From a virus: a DNA stretch of 38,972 bases. The DNA lies in the IMG/VR virus record IMGVR_UViG_3300042923_000399, positions 1 through 38,972 of that record, one strand, 5' to 3'. The position numbers and the translations under genes are program-made. The notes below the pieces were generated by a model. It saw only the letters and a list, made by a program, of their open reading frames with translations, did not search any database and was not told where the DNA came from. Shown here one piece after another: positions 14,778 through 22,280 of this stretch (position 1 is the first letter of the stretch; each line of letters opens with the position of its first letter).

Positions 14778-14972
14778 ATGAGGGCAAAGACCGTCACGGG
14801 CGCAGCACTAATAGCGGTCGCCGTGCTGCTCGCCGGCGTGACGGTCTACATGACCCTCGGACTGGACCTGCTGCGAACCTTGTGGCTCTACATGCCCTCG
14901 TTGGTGCTACTCGCGCTCGGGGTGTTCACGATCGTTTCTGCACGTCCCACACCAGCGAACCCAGATCGGTAG
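14778..14972 (+). CDS. opposite-strand two-TM membrane protein (moron candidate)
   Basis: 64 aa on the strand opposite to the whole tail operon, filling the 200-bp gap between chaperone and tape measure genes. It has a basic start (MRAKTVTG), hydrophobic helix VTGAALIAVAVLLAGVTVYM, a short loop, a second helix LWLYMPSLVLLALGVFTIV, and a polar end. No clear RBS is seen. A lone reversed membrane gene is typical of morons expressed from a prophage (superinfection exclusion, for example). It may also be a chance ORF. Confidence 0.45.
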   Translation: MRAKTVTGAALIAVAVLLAGVTVYMTLGLDLLRTLWLYMPSLVLLALGVFTIVSARPTPANPDR

Positions 14973-15701
14973 CCTTCGGGTTCTCCGCCTCGTAAGCCGC
15001 GCGCGCCTGATTCATCGCACGCAACGCCCAGTCCTGACGCGGCTTAGCCACGAAAGCGAACTGGTTGTCCGGGTCAGTCGCCTCCGCAACCGTGTACCCG
15101 TGCGGGCCACGCCGAACCCGTGCACGACGACGCGCCTCGAGCAACGCAGCAACATCCAGGGGCGAGAACTCCGCCTCACGGATCGTCACCGAACTCACCA
15201 GACGGTCGCCGTCATACTCGTAAGTCGTCACCTCGGCAGGCTCCCAGCCAGAGAGCCGGCGCGGTGAGACACCTATCTCGAGGGCTAGTTCCGCTTCTTC
15301 CTGGAACCGGCCCCCGAGGAAGCTTTTCCCAGTGTGAGGATTCTCGCCGCAGGCCCCTGCTGGTTCAGTCCCCACAGTTTCAGGGCGATGGTCTCCCGCC
15401 ACGGGGAATCCAGAAGCCCGTACAGTTCAACCCACTCCGCTGCGGTGGGATGCTCACCCGCCACCGTCAGCTTGTCGACCGGGTAGGCACCAGCTGCAGC
15501 GTCAAGGTTGTAGCCCAGGTTCGAGTCGAGCTGTGCACCCTTGCGCGGCGGGTTGATAGCCGTAATCGCGGACCATTCCGCGCCCAGCAGTTTCGTGAAC
15601 GTCAGCGCGACCATCTCGCCGCCAACGACCACGTTCGCCGAATCGGTGACGGGTGTAGCCGCCTCCGCCCGGGCCTTCTCAATCAGATCCTGAATGCTCA
15701 T
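14926..15701 (-). CDS. tail assembly chaperone, -1 frameshift fusion (GpGT-like)
   Basis: The first 126 codons are those of the gene at 15285-15701. A -1 slip at GGGAAAA (15330-15324) then reads on through SFLGGRFQEEAELALEIGVS to the stop at 14926, giving about 258 aa. The extension has no start or RBS of its own, as expected for a frameshift product. It carries LSPRRLSGWEP-type and NQFAFVAKPRQDWALRAM segments typical of second tail chaperones, which bind the tape measure during tail assembly. Its C-terminal part is related to the gene at 15701-16018. Confidence 0.85.
15285..15701 (-). CDS. tail assembly chaperone, unshifted product (GpG-like)
   Basis: 138 aa from the ATG at 15701 (TGATG overlap with the upstream gene). 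It has the usual features: an acidic N-terminal half with EWSAITAINPPRKGAQLD, then PTAAEWVELYGLLDSPWRET, and a basic end (SRKKRN) after the slippery site. Position between major tail and tape measure genes and the frameshift signal make the role clear. Confidence 0.88.
   Translation of the reverse strand: MSIQDLIEKARAEAATPVTDSANVVVGGEMVALTFTKLLGAEWSAITAINPPRKGAQLDSNLGYNLDAAAGAYPVDKLTVAGEHPTAAEWVELYGLLDSPWRETIALKLWGLNQQGPAARILTLGKASSGAGSRKKRN
15324..15330 (-). promoter_or_regulatory. programmed -1 ribosomal frameshift site
   Basis: Leftward strand G GGA AAA in the zero frame, an X XXY YYZ heptamer of the lambda type. Slipping to GGG AAA opens the frame of the chaperone extension. GC-rich sequence downstream could form a stimulating stem. 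Confidence 0.85.
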
Positions 15702-16018
15702 CACGCACCCCCGATGTCGCGGCGGAGGGCCTTCATTGCCGCGTCAGCGACCGCCTGCGCGTCCATACTGTTGTGGCCGATAGCGATGCGAAGGGTCGGG
15801 TCTTCGTGCCCGCCGACCTTTTCGATACGCCACAGCAGCGAAGAGGCGCGCTTGCGCTCCTCGGGCCACTCGGCGAAGTAGGCGTCCTGTGCCGCCTTCA
15901 GAGCCGTCTCAGCCCAGTCCCGTACCGGGAGGGGGGAGACAGAGAATGCGAACTGGTTCTCAGGGTGAGTCGCGTCGGCCTGGGAGTAGGCGTGACGCTC
16001 TCCTGTGCGTACGTACAT
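15701..16018 (-). CDS. stand-alone copy of the chaperone C-terminal module (105 aa)
   Basis: HAYSQADATHPENQFAFSVS and RDWAETALKAAQDAYFAEWP align with HGYTVAEATDPDNQFAFVAK and QDWALRAMNQARAAYEAENP of the frameshifted chaperone, followed by matching SLLWRIEK / SLVWDVQK. An added C-terminal helix (DAQAVADAAMKALRRDIGGA) is unique to this copy. GAGGA nine bases upstream supports the ATG at 16018. It probably acts in tail assembly, perhaps as a regulator or partner of the chaperone. Duplication is inferred from the match. Confidence 0.75.
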   Translation of the reverse strand: MYVRTGERHAYSQADATHPENQFAFSVSPLPVRDWAETALKAAQDAYFAEWPEERKRASSLLWRIEKVGGHEDPTLRIAIGHNSMDAQAVADAAMKALRRDIGGA

Positions 16019-16064
16019 GTTGAAGGTTCCTCATCGTCGTCTGGAACTCTCCACCGCGAATGAA

Positions 16065-16102
16065 CCGGCATGGGTGGACGGTGGAGAACCCACCCATGCC
16101 GG
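16065..16102. terminator. hairpin directly after the major tail protein gene
   Basis: A perfect 13-bp stem CCGGCATGGGTGG / CCACCCATGCCGG with a 12-base loop, five bases past the stop of the major tail gene. There is no T run, so it is more likely a partial terminator or mRNA 3' stabiliser that sets the excess of major tail protein over tail chaperones. Confidence 0.65.
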
Positions 16103-16107
16103 ACCAA

Positions 16108-16590
16108 TCACGCAGCGATCGCGACGTCGTCCTCAGTGATGTCGATCACGAACAGCGTCTGCGTAAGGGTCTGCACACCGTTCTCAACGGGCGAGTCCTT
16201 ACGCTGCTTGCCACACTCAACGGTGATGACATCGACAACCTGAGCCGCAGCCCAAACCGTCGAGTTCGGAAGCGAGTACCGAAGCGTCAGATGCCCCTTC
16301 GTGCCCTGGATCAGGGTCGCCGCTGCAACATCCGCGTCGTCACCGAACACGTACTGCACCTCGACGGTCTCCGTGATCTTGCCGGGACGCTCAAGGATCT
16401 GCTTCAGCGTCAGCCGCGGGTCCTCGATCCGGGCCTCGTTGATCGTGCGCGTGAGCGTCTTCAGCGAGTACGTCAGGTCGACGCCCGCAATAAGGTCCGC
16501 AGCGGACTTCGCGTCGTCAGCCTCCGCAGTCCAAGTGATCCGCAGGTTGTCGTCCCAGTTCACGGACTGGGGAACGTCCTCAAGAGCCAT
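16108..16590 (-). CDS. major tail protein
   Basis: 160 aa, the expected size for a siphovirus tail tube subunit. The ATG at 16590 follows GAGGAG. Beta-rich: VNWDDNLRITWTAEADDAKS, ITETVEVQYVFGDDADVAAA, KGHLTLRYSLPNSTVWAA, and a C-terminal TLTQTLFVIDITEDDVAIA. Location between tail terminator and chaperones, and the flanking hairpin, support the call. Identified by position and composition rather than by a named motif. Confidence 0.82.
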   Translation of the reverse strand: MALEDVPQSVNWDDNLRITWTAEADDAKSAADLIAGVDLTYSLKTLTRTINEARIEDPRLTLKQILERPGKITETVEVQYVFGDDADVAAATLIQGTKGHLTLRYSLPNSTVWAAAQVVDVITVECGKQRKDSPVENGVQTLTQTLFVIDITEDDVAIAA

Positions 16591-16591
16591 G

Positions 16592-16951
16592 TCAGTTCTC
16601 CTCTGTCTTGTCGCCCGTGGGCGGCTCAATGGACACGGTCGTGTCCGGTGTCTCCGCCACGGGGCGGAAGGTCTGTGAAAGCGCCGCCATCCAGCGACGC
16701 CAATGCGCTTCGGTCACCGTCACCCGGTTCCCGTGCACGTCCTCGAGCACGATGTGACCCGGTGCGGGCGGGGGCTCAGGTGAACGCTTCAGTGCGTCCC
16801 GGAATGCGTAGATGGCATCCCGACCACCCATCGCTTCCACATCAGCCGCGGACCACACCGCCTCGCCCGGACTCAGCCGGTATAGGCCAGCCGCGTCATC
16901 ACTCGGCCCACCCGGACCGGAGATCGCACCGCCAGACTTTCTGTTGCCCAT
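16592..16951 (-). CDS. small protein carrying the tape-measure C-terminal module (119 aa)
   Basis: Residues 7-50 (GGAISGPGGPSDDAAGLY, then VWSAADVEAMGGRDAIYAFR) closely match the end of the tape measure protein (GGAISGPGGPTDDGAGVY, then LTSADVDAMGGQHAVYAFRD). The rest (HIVLEDVHGNRVTVTEAHWR) is unique. AAGGGGG before the ATG at 16951 decides the start; an ATGA-overlap start at 17014 would add 21 residues. It may compete with or mimic the tape-measure end that meets the tail terminator or chaperones. Function not established. Confidence 0.75.
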   Translation of the reverse strand: MGNRKSGGAISGPGGPSDDAAGLYRLSPGEAVWSAADVEAMGGRDAIYAFRDALKRSPEPPPAPGHIVLEDVHGNRVTVTEAHWRRWMAALSQTFRPVAETPDTTVSIEPPTGDKTEEN

Positions 16952-17010
16952 GCGGACCCCCTTAACTGGAGAAACCCCCGCACGCGGCGAGGGCTCCTGC
17001 GAACTAGTGG

Positions 17011-17421
17011 TCATTCGGGGTCAGCGGACCAACCCACCTCAACAACCGCGTAAACGATCGTCGGCTGCGGGTCCGTCTGCACCTGAATAGGCAACGGCGA
17101 CGAGAACCAGAGAGGCTTCGACCGCTCCCCCGCCACAGTGAGGGTGATACCCCGACCGCCCGGGAACAGCTTCGTCTCGAGCAGATCCAGAAGAACCTGA
17201 ACCTGATCCGCGTCGTCGCCCACGATGTGCCCGGTGAACCGGGGGGACTTCCGCACGCGCGGGCCAGTGATACCGGTCTGCTCGTTCTCGCCCTGCGCCG
17301 GATGCCACACGATGTACGGCGCGGCCGTCTCATGCGGTGCTAGCGTGATGAACGTCTTCGTAGCGAACGCCGTAATCTCCTGCGTCTTCGCCTTCAACGC
17401 ATCAGTGTGTCTTTTCGCCAT
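17011..17421 (-). CDS. tail terminator protein
   Basis: 136 aa starting MAKRHTDALKAK. Composition and strand pattern (PYIVWHPAQGENEQTG; FTGHIVGDDADQVQVLLDLL; PIQVQTDPQPTIVYAVVEVGW) fit the minor tail or tail terminator proteins placed just before the major tail gene, which cap the tail tube. The start lies inside the end of the HNH gene (20-bp overlap), which shows how tightly that gene was inserted. Confidence 0.72.
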   Translation of the reverse strand: MAKRHTDALKAKTQEITAFATKTFITLAPHETAAPYIVWHPAQGENEQTGITGPRVRKSPRFTGHIVGDDADQVQVLLDLLETKLFPGGRGITLTVAGERSKPLWFSSPLPIQVQTDPQPTIVYAVVEVGWSADPE

Positions 17422-17878
17422 TAGAGGTCGCCTTCTCCTTAGCCCAGCGCGCTTTTCCGTACGCGTGGTCACACGCCAGGCACGTTCGGCTTCCCCTGCC
17501 GTTCACTCGCGTGTTCTCCGGGGAATACTCGTGTCCGCGAGGGCAGTGCGTCTTGCGCGCGTTTGCCTTGTTTGCGCGGCCCTTCGCATGCATGTCGCGG
17601 GTGTTGTCGCTGTGCGTTCCCAGGAACAAGTGGTCCACGTTGCAGCACGGAGGGTTGTCGCAGCGATGGCACACGACCAGACCGTCCGGAATGGGGCCGT
17701 GCGCCAGTTCCCACGCCACGCGGTGCGCCTTGCGATTCTGGTAGTTGACCTTGATCTGACCGTATCCCTGGGGGAAACGCGACGCTCCCCATTCGATGCA
17801 GCCGTTAGCAGCGGGGACCAACTTCGATGCGAAGCGCTCCTCGAGCGACATGCTCCGCGCGGACCGGGTACCATTCAC
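17402..17878 (-). CDS. HNH homing-type endonuclease (copy B), inserted in the head-tail operon
   Basis: 158 aa from the GTG at 17878, with GGAGGG six bases upstream. HNH_3-type core: GCIEWGA, GYGQIKV, AHRVAWE, GPIPDGLVVCHRCDNPPC and DHLFLGTHSDNTRDM. A C-terminal zinc ribbon (CPRGHEYSPENTR...CLACDHAYG) is typical of free-standing phage HNH proteins. It interrupts the connector and tail terminator genes, with about 105 bp of apparently empty DNA on its upstream side. Same family as 457-903 but not a recent copy. Confidence 0.88.
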   Translation of the reverse strand: MNGTRSARSMSLEERFASKLVPAANGCIEWGASRFPQGYGQIKVNYQNRKAHRVAWELAHGPIPDGLVVCHRCDNPPCCNVDHLFLGTHSDNTRDMHAKGRANKANARKTHCPRGHEYSPENTRVNGRGSRTCLACDHAYGKARWAKEKATSNGEKTH

Positions 17879-17984
17879 GGTAGCCCTCCAATCAACTGAC
17901 CTTGATGGATGGTTAGGCCCCGGCGAGTGTTTCCGCACTCGGTTTGGGGCCGTCCCCATTCTATCGTCGGCCTCTGACATCGAC

Positions 17985-18410
17985 TCAGAGTCCCGCCTTC
18001 CGCAGCGAGTCATCGACGGCCTTCTCTATCCCAGAAACAAAGTCGGGTTCCTCTTCATGGAGGGTGGTGACGAGCTCGTTTCCCGGCGTCAGCGCGTTCG
18101 GCGAACCCGGCGCCCCGTATTCGACCAAGTTGCCCAGGCGTCCCTCGTCTTTGTCCTTGTTGTAACCGATCTCGGATTGGATGACCTCAGCCCCGAACCC
18201 CTTGAAGTGCTTCACGTCGAAGTCGATGGCCGCAGCCGCCTGCTTGAAGTGCCGACGCCTACCGACCTTCCGGGCCGCACCACGCTTGATACGCACCGAC
18301 GTGAACTTGACCGCGGACTCGAGGAACGGCCCGATGTTCTTCGGCACCGACTCAAGATCCGCAGCGAGACGGTCCAGATCATCGAAGTTGAACGTGATCC
18401 CGTCCGCCAT
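17985..18410 (-). CDS. head-tail connector / tail completion protein (HK97 gp10-like)
   Basis: 141 aa. DLDRLAADLESVPKNIGPFL, SVRIKRGAARKV and the C-terminal SGIEKAVDDSLRKAGL follow the pattern of HK97 gp10 neck proteins, with a central GNLVEYGAPGSPNA segment. It overlaps the upstream connector by TGATG. Acts at the neck when tails join heads. Confidence 0.75.
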   Translation of the reverse strand: MADGITFNFDDLDRLAADLESVPKNIGPFLESAVKFTSVRIKRGAARKVGRRRHFKQAAAAIDFDVKHFKGFGAEVIQSEIGYNKDKDEGRLGNLVEYGAPGSPNALTPGNELVTTLHEEEPDFVSGIEKAVDDSLRKAGL

Positions 18411-18808
18411 CAGGTGACCCGCTCAACCGGATACCGTGACGCGGTAACCTGCCCCGCCTGCGCCTCACCCATCGTGCGGAACACCCGCCCAACAAGCGAC
18501 GCATCCGCAGTGGACGCCGTCACCCGCCACAACACGTTCACAACCACATTCGGCGTCGAACCCACCGCAACATGAACCTGAACATCCTGAACGGCAGGGA
18601 CTTGTGACCCCTGCTCCCGTTCAGAAACCGTCAGAGTCGGGTACTTCACCCGACCCGCAACAGCCGCATAAACCGTCACCTCGGTATCGGTGTACAGCCC
18701 ATCAGCATCCGGCCCAGTACGCGTGACCGTGTACGCCTTCAACGTCTCCGTGAACCGCGCCTCAGCCTGCGCGCGACCCATGCCAAGCGCCCCGCTAAGG
18801 ATGCTCAC
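18410..18808 (-). CDS. head closure / connector protein (DUF6093-like)
   Basis: 132 aa from a GTG in a GTGA overlap. ARFTETLKAYTVTRTGPDAD and VYAAVAGRVKYPTLTVSERE, then HVAVGSTPNVVVNVLWRVTA, match small beta-barrel connector proteins of actinophages that follow the head-tail adaptor gene. Role inferred from position and strand pattern. Confidence 0.72.
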   Translation of the reverse strand: MSILSGALGMGRAQAEARFTETLKAYTVTRTGPDADGLYTDTEVTVYAAVAGRVKYPTLTVSEREQGSQVPAVQDVQVHVAVGSTPNVVVNVLWRVTASTADASLVGRVFRTMGEAQAGQVTASRYPVERVT

Positions 18809-19362
18809 CTTGTGTCCACCACCCACGCCGAACGCCCGTACCGGGTCGTCAGGTACTCCCGCACGTGCGCCGGCATCGTCATGCCAGCCGCCGCCCCGCC
18901 ATCAGCGAAAGCGAACCGGAAGTCATCAATAGACACCGAACTAAGCCCCCCGGCGCCAAGTCCCAACCCAGCCTCAACCGTCACCAAAGCGCTCGAAACA
19001 AGAACACAGTTGATGCTCTTCAGGTCGGGAGGAACCACGCTCAGCCCGTGCGAGAACGTCACATCAACAGGCTCGTCACAGTCCACGGTGATCGTGTCCT
19101 CACGGAGCGTGTACTCCACCGCTTCCCCGTCACGCTCCACAGCGTCAACAGAGACGATGAAGTCCTGGGGCAGGTCCACCCGGCCCCCAGTCGGGTACGC
19201 AACGTACGTCGACTGGGAAACCGGGTAGACCTGACTGCGCATTACACCACGCATGAGGGCCGCAGCGTCGTCCAGCAACGCCTCAACCATCTCTTCCTCC
19301 TGAACCGAGAAGGAACGCATCAGACGCGCCCCCAGGTCGGAGGCGGTGGCGAATGCGACCAT
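18805..19362 (-). CDS. head-to-tail adaptor (gp6-like)
   Basis: 185 aa placed right after the major capsid gene. The N-terminal helices (LGARLMRSFSVQEEEMVEAL; DAAALMRGVM) precede strands (YVAYPTGGRVDLPQDFIVSV) and a C-terminal helical part, the usual order of gp6-type ring proteins that bind the portal. The RBS is weak, and the start is four bases past the capsid stop. Confidence 0.78.
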   Translation of the reverse strand: MVAFATASDLGARLMRSFSVQEEEMVEALLDDAAALMRGVMRSQVYPVSQSTYVAYPTGGRVDLPQDFIVSVDAVERDGEAVEYTLREDTITVDCDEPVDVTFSHGLSVVPPDLKSINCVLVSSALVTVEAGLGLGAGGLSSVSIDDFRFAFADGGAAAGMTMPAHVREYLTTRYGRSAWVVDTR

Positions 19363-19365
19363 GGC

Positions 19366-20559
19366 TCAGACCGCCAGGCCGCGGTACACGCCGTGCGCGA
19401 GCGGGTTGCCGTACTTCAGGCCGATCTCGCCGTAGATCTGCGACTTGATCGACGCACCCGTGCGAGCCAGCTCCTCCTCGAAGAGGACACCCTTGCCGGG
19501 GATCTCGAGGAACACCGGGTCGACCTGCTCGAGCGACACAACCGCGATCGTGTCAGGAGCCAGCGCCCGTTCGATGACGACGTTCAGCGTGCCGAAGTCG
19601 GTCTCGATGGTCTGCACGTTCACACCTCCCACGTTGCGGCTGCCGGCGAACAGGTCCGACTTGCCGAACGAGTCAGCGAAAGCGGACGAGATCGCACGCT
19701 TCTGACGCGAGCTGACGAACAGCGTGGCAGTCTCCTGCTCGCTGATGCCGCCGTTGTCGAAGATGCCCTGCATGAACGAGGAGAAGTTGTCCCACGTCAG
19801 TGCAGTGCCAGCCTCGATGACGGTGATCGCCGACGTCCCAAGTGTGATCGCCGAGCCACCGAGGGTGGCCGAGATCTTGAACGAGACGGTGGTGGAGATC
19901 GAAACCACGTAGTAGACGCGGTCGGTGCGGAGACCGGTCGAACCCGCGTCGGTGATGACGATCTTGTCGCCGTTCGAGAACGCGTGCGTACCAGTCGCCG
20001 TGTCGGTCGCAGTGGTCGCGGAAACCTCGCCCACAGCCACACGGTTCGTGGTGACAGCCTCGAGGAGGCCACCCATCTGACGCGCGGTGGCGTTGGTCGT
20101 GGGGTTCGCCTCGACGCCGTGCCAGAACGCATAGTTGACGTCGCGCGCGATCGTCTTCAGCGCGTTGCTGACCTGGTGTCCATGCTCGTCCGCAACCGGG
20201 TTCGGCACACCATCGGCCGACGTCCACGGAGCCGCCTCAACGGTCTTGTACTGACCCGTCGCAGCCTGCTTCGTGTAGGAGGTGCTGACCGACTCGTGGA
20301 AGATCTGAACCACGTTGTCGAGGTTGTCCCGCGAACGCTCCTCCGACGCCGGGGCGTCGGCACCCTCGAGGCGCGACTTGATCTCCGGGTCACGGAGATC
20401 CTCGGTCTGCCACTCGAACCGGGTCGAAGAAGTCGACTTGCCGCCGCCGATACCGCCCGAGAGCGAGAGGAGCGGGGTGTCAGTCGGGGTGATGGCGATC
20501 AGTTCGCCGTGATAGTTCGGGAGGTTGAACGTCGTCCCGAGACCAGAGACAGTAGCCAT
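19366..20559 (-). CDS. major capsid protein (DUF5309/SU10-type HK97 fold)
   Basis: 397 aa. The N-terminal motif GTTFNLPNYHGELIAITPTD-TPLLSLSGG and the E-loop-like FEWQTEDLRDP are those of the DUF5309 major capsid family; the C-terminal GEIGLKYGNPLAHGVYRGL also fits. Residues about 178-252 (HAFSNGDKIVITDAGS, VYYVVSISTTVSFKIS, LGGSAITLGTSAITV) form an inserted beta domain that probably projects from the capsid surface. Scaffold and connectors flank it. Confidence 0.9.
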   Translation of the reverse strand: MATVSGLGTTFNLPNYHGELIAITPTDTPLLSLSGGIGGGKSTSSTRFEWQTEDLRDPEIKSRLEGADAPASEERSRDNLDNVVQIFHESVSTSYTKQAATGQYKTVEAAPWTSADGVPNPVADEHGHQVSNALKTIARDVNYAFWHGVEANPTTNATARQMGGLLEAVTTNRVAVGEVSATTATDTATGTHAFSNGDKIVITDAGSTGLRTDRVYYVVSISTTVSFKISATLGGSAITLGTSAITVIEAGTALTWDNFSSFMQGIFDNGGISEQETATLFVSSRQKRAISSAFADSFGKSDLFAGSRNVGGVNVQTIETDFGTLNVVIERALAPDTIAVVSLEQVDPVFLEIPGKGVLFEEELARTGASIKSQIYGEIGLKYGNPLAHGVYRGLAV

Positions 20560-20562
20560 GGT

Positions 20563-21186
20563 CTAGCCTTTCTGCGCAGCCTTCTGCGTCTTGAGAGTTG
20601 CCGCGAGCGCAAAGTTGCGCGCCGCGGTTGCAGCCTTGATCGCGTCGTCGATGTCATCAGCGGCCGGTTTGGCGGGCGCCTTGGCCCCACCGTCACCGCC
20701 GCCCTGGAACCTGCCCTGCTGAGCTGCAAGGTGCGGCTTCTTCGCAAGGAGTTCGTTGACTGCGTCCGCGAGAGTGTCAGAGTCGACATTCCCGTCTTCA
20801 TCGACCTCGAAAGATCCGGGGTCAACGATCGAGGGGTACGCAAGGATGTCGGTCGGATCGGCGAGTTTGCCCGTCGCAGCAGCGCGAAGGTTGGCCTTCA
20901 CAACCCGAAGGTTGGCGGCACTGGTCGCTTCGGCACGCGCCTCAGCCTTTGCGGCCTCAAGCGCCTGCTCCTCAGCGGGCTTATCTCGCAACGCCAGTTC
21001 GGCACGGATTCGCTCGAGCTCGGTCTTCGCATCGCGCGCTTCGGCCTTCGCCGCTGCACGTTCCGCCTTCATCCGATCAAGCGCCTGCTTACCGGCGTCC
21101 CCAAGTGCATCCTCACCCGATTCGAGCTCGTGTGCACCATCCTGCGTTTCGTCATCCACCGTTGCGGTGGTCTCCTGCTCTGACAT
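20563..21186 (-). CDS. capsid scaffolding protein
   Basis: 207 aa, rich in Ala, Glu and Lys, with a long coiled coil (about residues 30-95: LDRMKAERAAAKAEARDAKT and on). A Gly-rich linker (RFQGGGDGGAKAPAKP) precedes a C-terminal helical capsid-binding-like segment (ARNFALAATLKTQKAAQKG). Position just before the capsid gene and composition are typical. GAGGAG before the ATG. Confidence 0.88.
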   Translation of the reverse strand: MSEQETTATVDDETQDGAHELESGEDALGDAGKQALDRMKAERAAAKAEARDAKTELERIRAELALRDKPAEEQALEAAKAEARAEATSAANLRVVKANLRAAATGKLADPTDILAYPSIVDPGSFEVDEDGNVDSDTLADAVNELLAKKPHLAAQQGRFQGGGDGGAKAPAKPAADDIDDAIKAATAARNFALAATLKTQKAAQKG

Positions 21187-21260
21187 GAGAAATTGCTCCT
21201 CGGTTGAGTTGGTGCAGCGTTGCGCTGCGGCCTTCCGCCCATAAGGAGCGGGAAGAATTT

Positions 21261-22280
21261 TCAGTACAGGTACCCGTACTGTTTGAGAAGTTCTGCGATG
21301 CGTTCCGGATCGGTCGACATGCGCATGATCTGCTCAGGCATAAGGCGGAGCGTCTTCGTTCGGCGATACCTGTCCGAACCGCTCCGGTAGAGGTCATCGT
21401 TGGAGCGCGCCCATGCTGAACGCGCCGTCGTGCCCTCCGGGGTCGCGTAGACCATGAGCGGCGATCCGTCAGCCTTCCGACCGATCTGAACCGGCCGCAA
21501 CGATGCGCGGGAATACGACCCGTCAGGACGCTTCACGGCAGTGAGAGCACCACGGCGGGAGTTGACCACCTTCACAGGGTCTGCACCCGCCCTGATCGCC
21601 TCGGCGCCCGCCTTCGTAAACACCCGCTCCTGCTCCGCAGAAGACAGCGACTCGAAATAGTCGGACGGGGACGAGAAGAACCCATCTGGCGTCTCGTTCT
21701 CGTACAACGGCATTGACGTACACCGGCACCCCGGATGCCTCTTGAAGTCCGTCCGGTATCCTTTGACGCCGGCGAGGATCGCGCATCTCGAACACGCCCC
21801 CGGGTTCACCACCCGGATGCTGAACAGAGACCCGCGCCCGACCGCGGCCGTCTTATCGGCCATCCGTCCCGCGTCGCGTACCAGCGTCGCAGCCATTACG
21901 TGCATCAGTGCAGCGCCAGCCCTGAACGCTTCCCCGACGCCACTACCGCGACCAATCAGCAGTTTCGTGGTGGTCACCGCCGCGTACAATTCCGGGGCGA
22001 CCGAGCGGCCCTCACGGGTTACCCCGCCGAACGCCTCCGGAACCACCTCCGGCCCACTGGACCCCAGCGCCCGAGTGGTGAACACCGACGCCATCCGCGC
22101 CGCGTTCACCTGCCCCGCCGAAACCGCAGCCTCCAGCTCGGGGGCAATCGCAGACCATCCGGCCTCAAGCGACCCAGCAGACATACGGCCCCACAACAGA
22201 GACGCCTGTGCGGCCGTGCGCTCAGATTCCGCTACGAGACGGTCCTGATGGCGGGAAGCAACCTCAAGCAGTGTCGCCAT
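21261..22280 (-). CDS. MuF-like minor capsid protein
   Basis: 339 aa between portal and scaffold. Helical N-terminal two-thirds, then the zinc-ligand cluster PGACSRCAILAG...HPGCRCTSMP that marks actinophage MuF-like (SPP1 gp7-type) proteins carried in the capsid. The C-terminal TTARSAWARSNDDLYRSGSD and a run of helices may be an extra domain; I see no toxin or protease catalytic signature. It overlaps the portal gene by 17 bases. Confidence 0.85.
   Translation of the reverse strand: MATLLEVASRHQDRLVAESERTAAQASLLWGRMSAGSLEAGWSAIAPELEAAVSAGQVNAARMASVFTTRALGSSGPEVVPEAFGGVTREGRSVAPELYAAVTTTKLLIGRGSGVGEAFRAGAALMHVMAATLVRDAGRMADKTAAVGRGSLFSIRVVNPGACSRCAILAGVKGYRTDFKRHPGCRCTSMPLYENETPDGFFSSPSDYFESLSSAEQERVFTKAGAEAIRAGADPVKVVNSRRGALTAVKRPDGSYSRASLRPVQIGRKADGSPLMVYATPEGTTARSAWARSNDDLYRSGSDRYRRTKTLRLMPEQIMRMSTDPERIAELLKQYGYLY

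Noticed and set aside
18865-21183. Very long plus-strand open frame (over 770 codons)
   Set aside because: It lies antisense to capsid, scaffold and connector genes, is extremely Arg-rich and lacks any domain; it is a codon-bias shadow.
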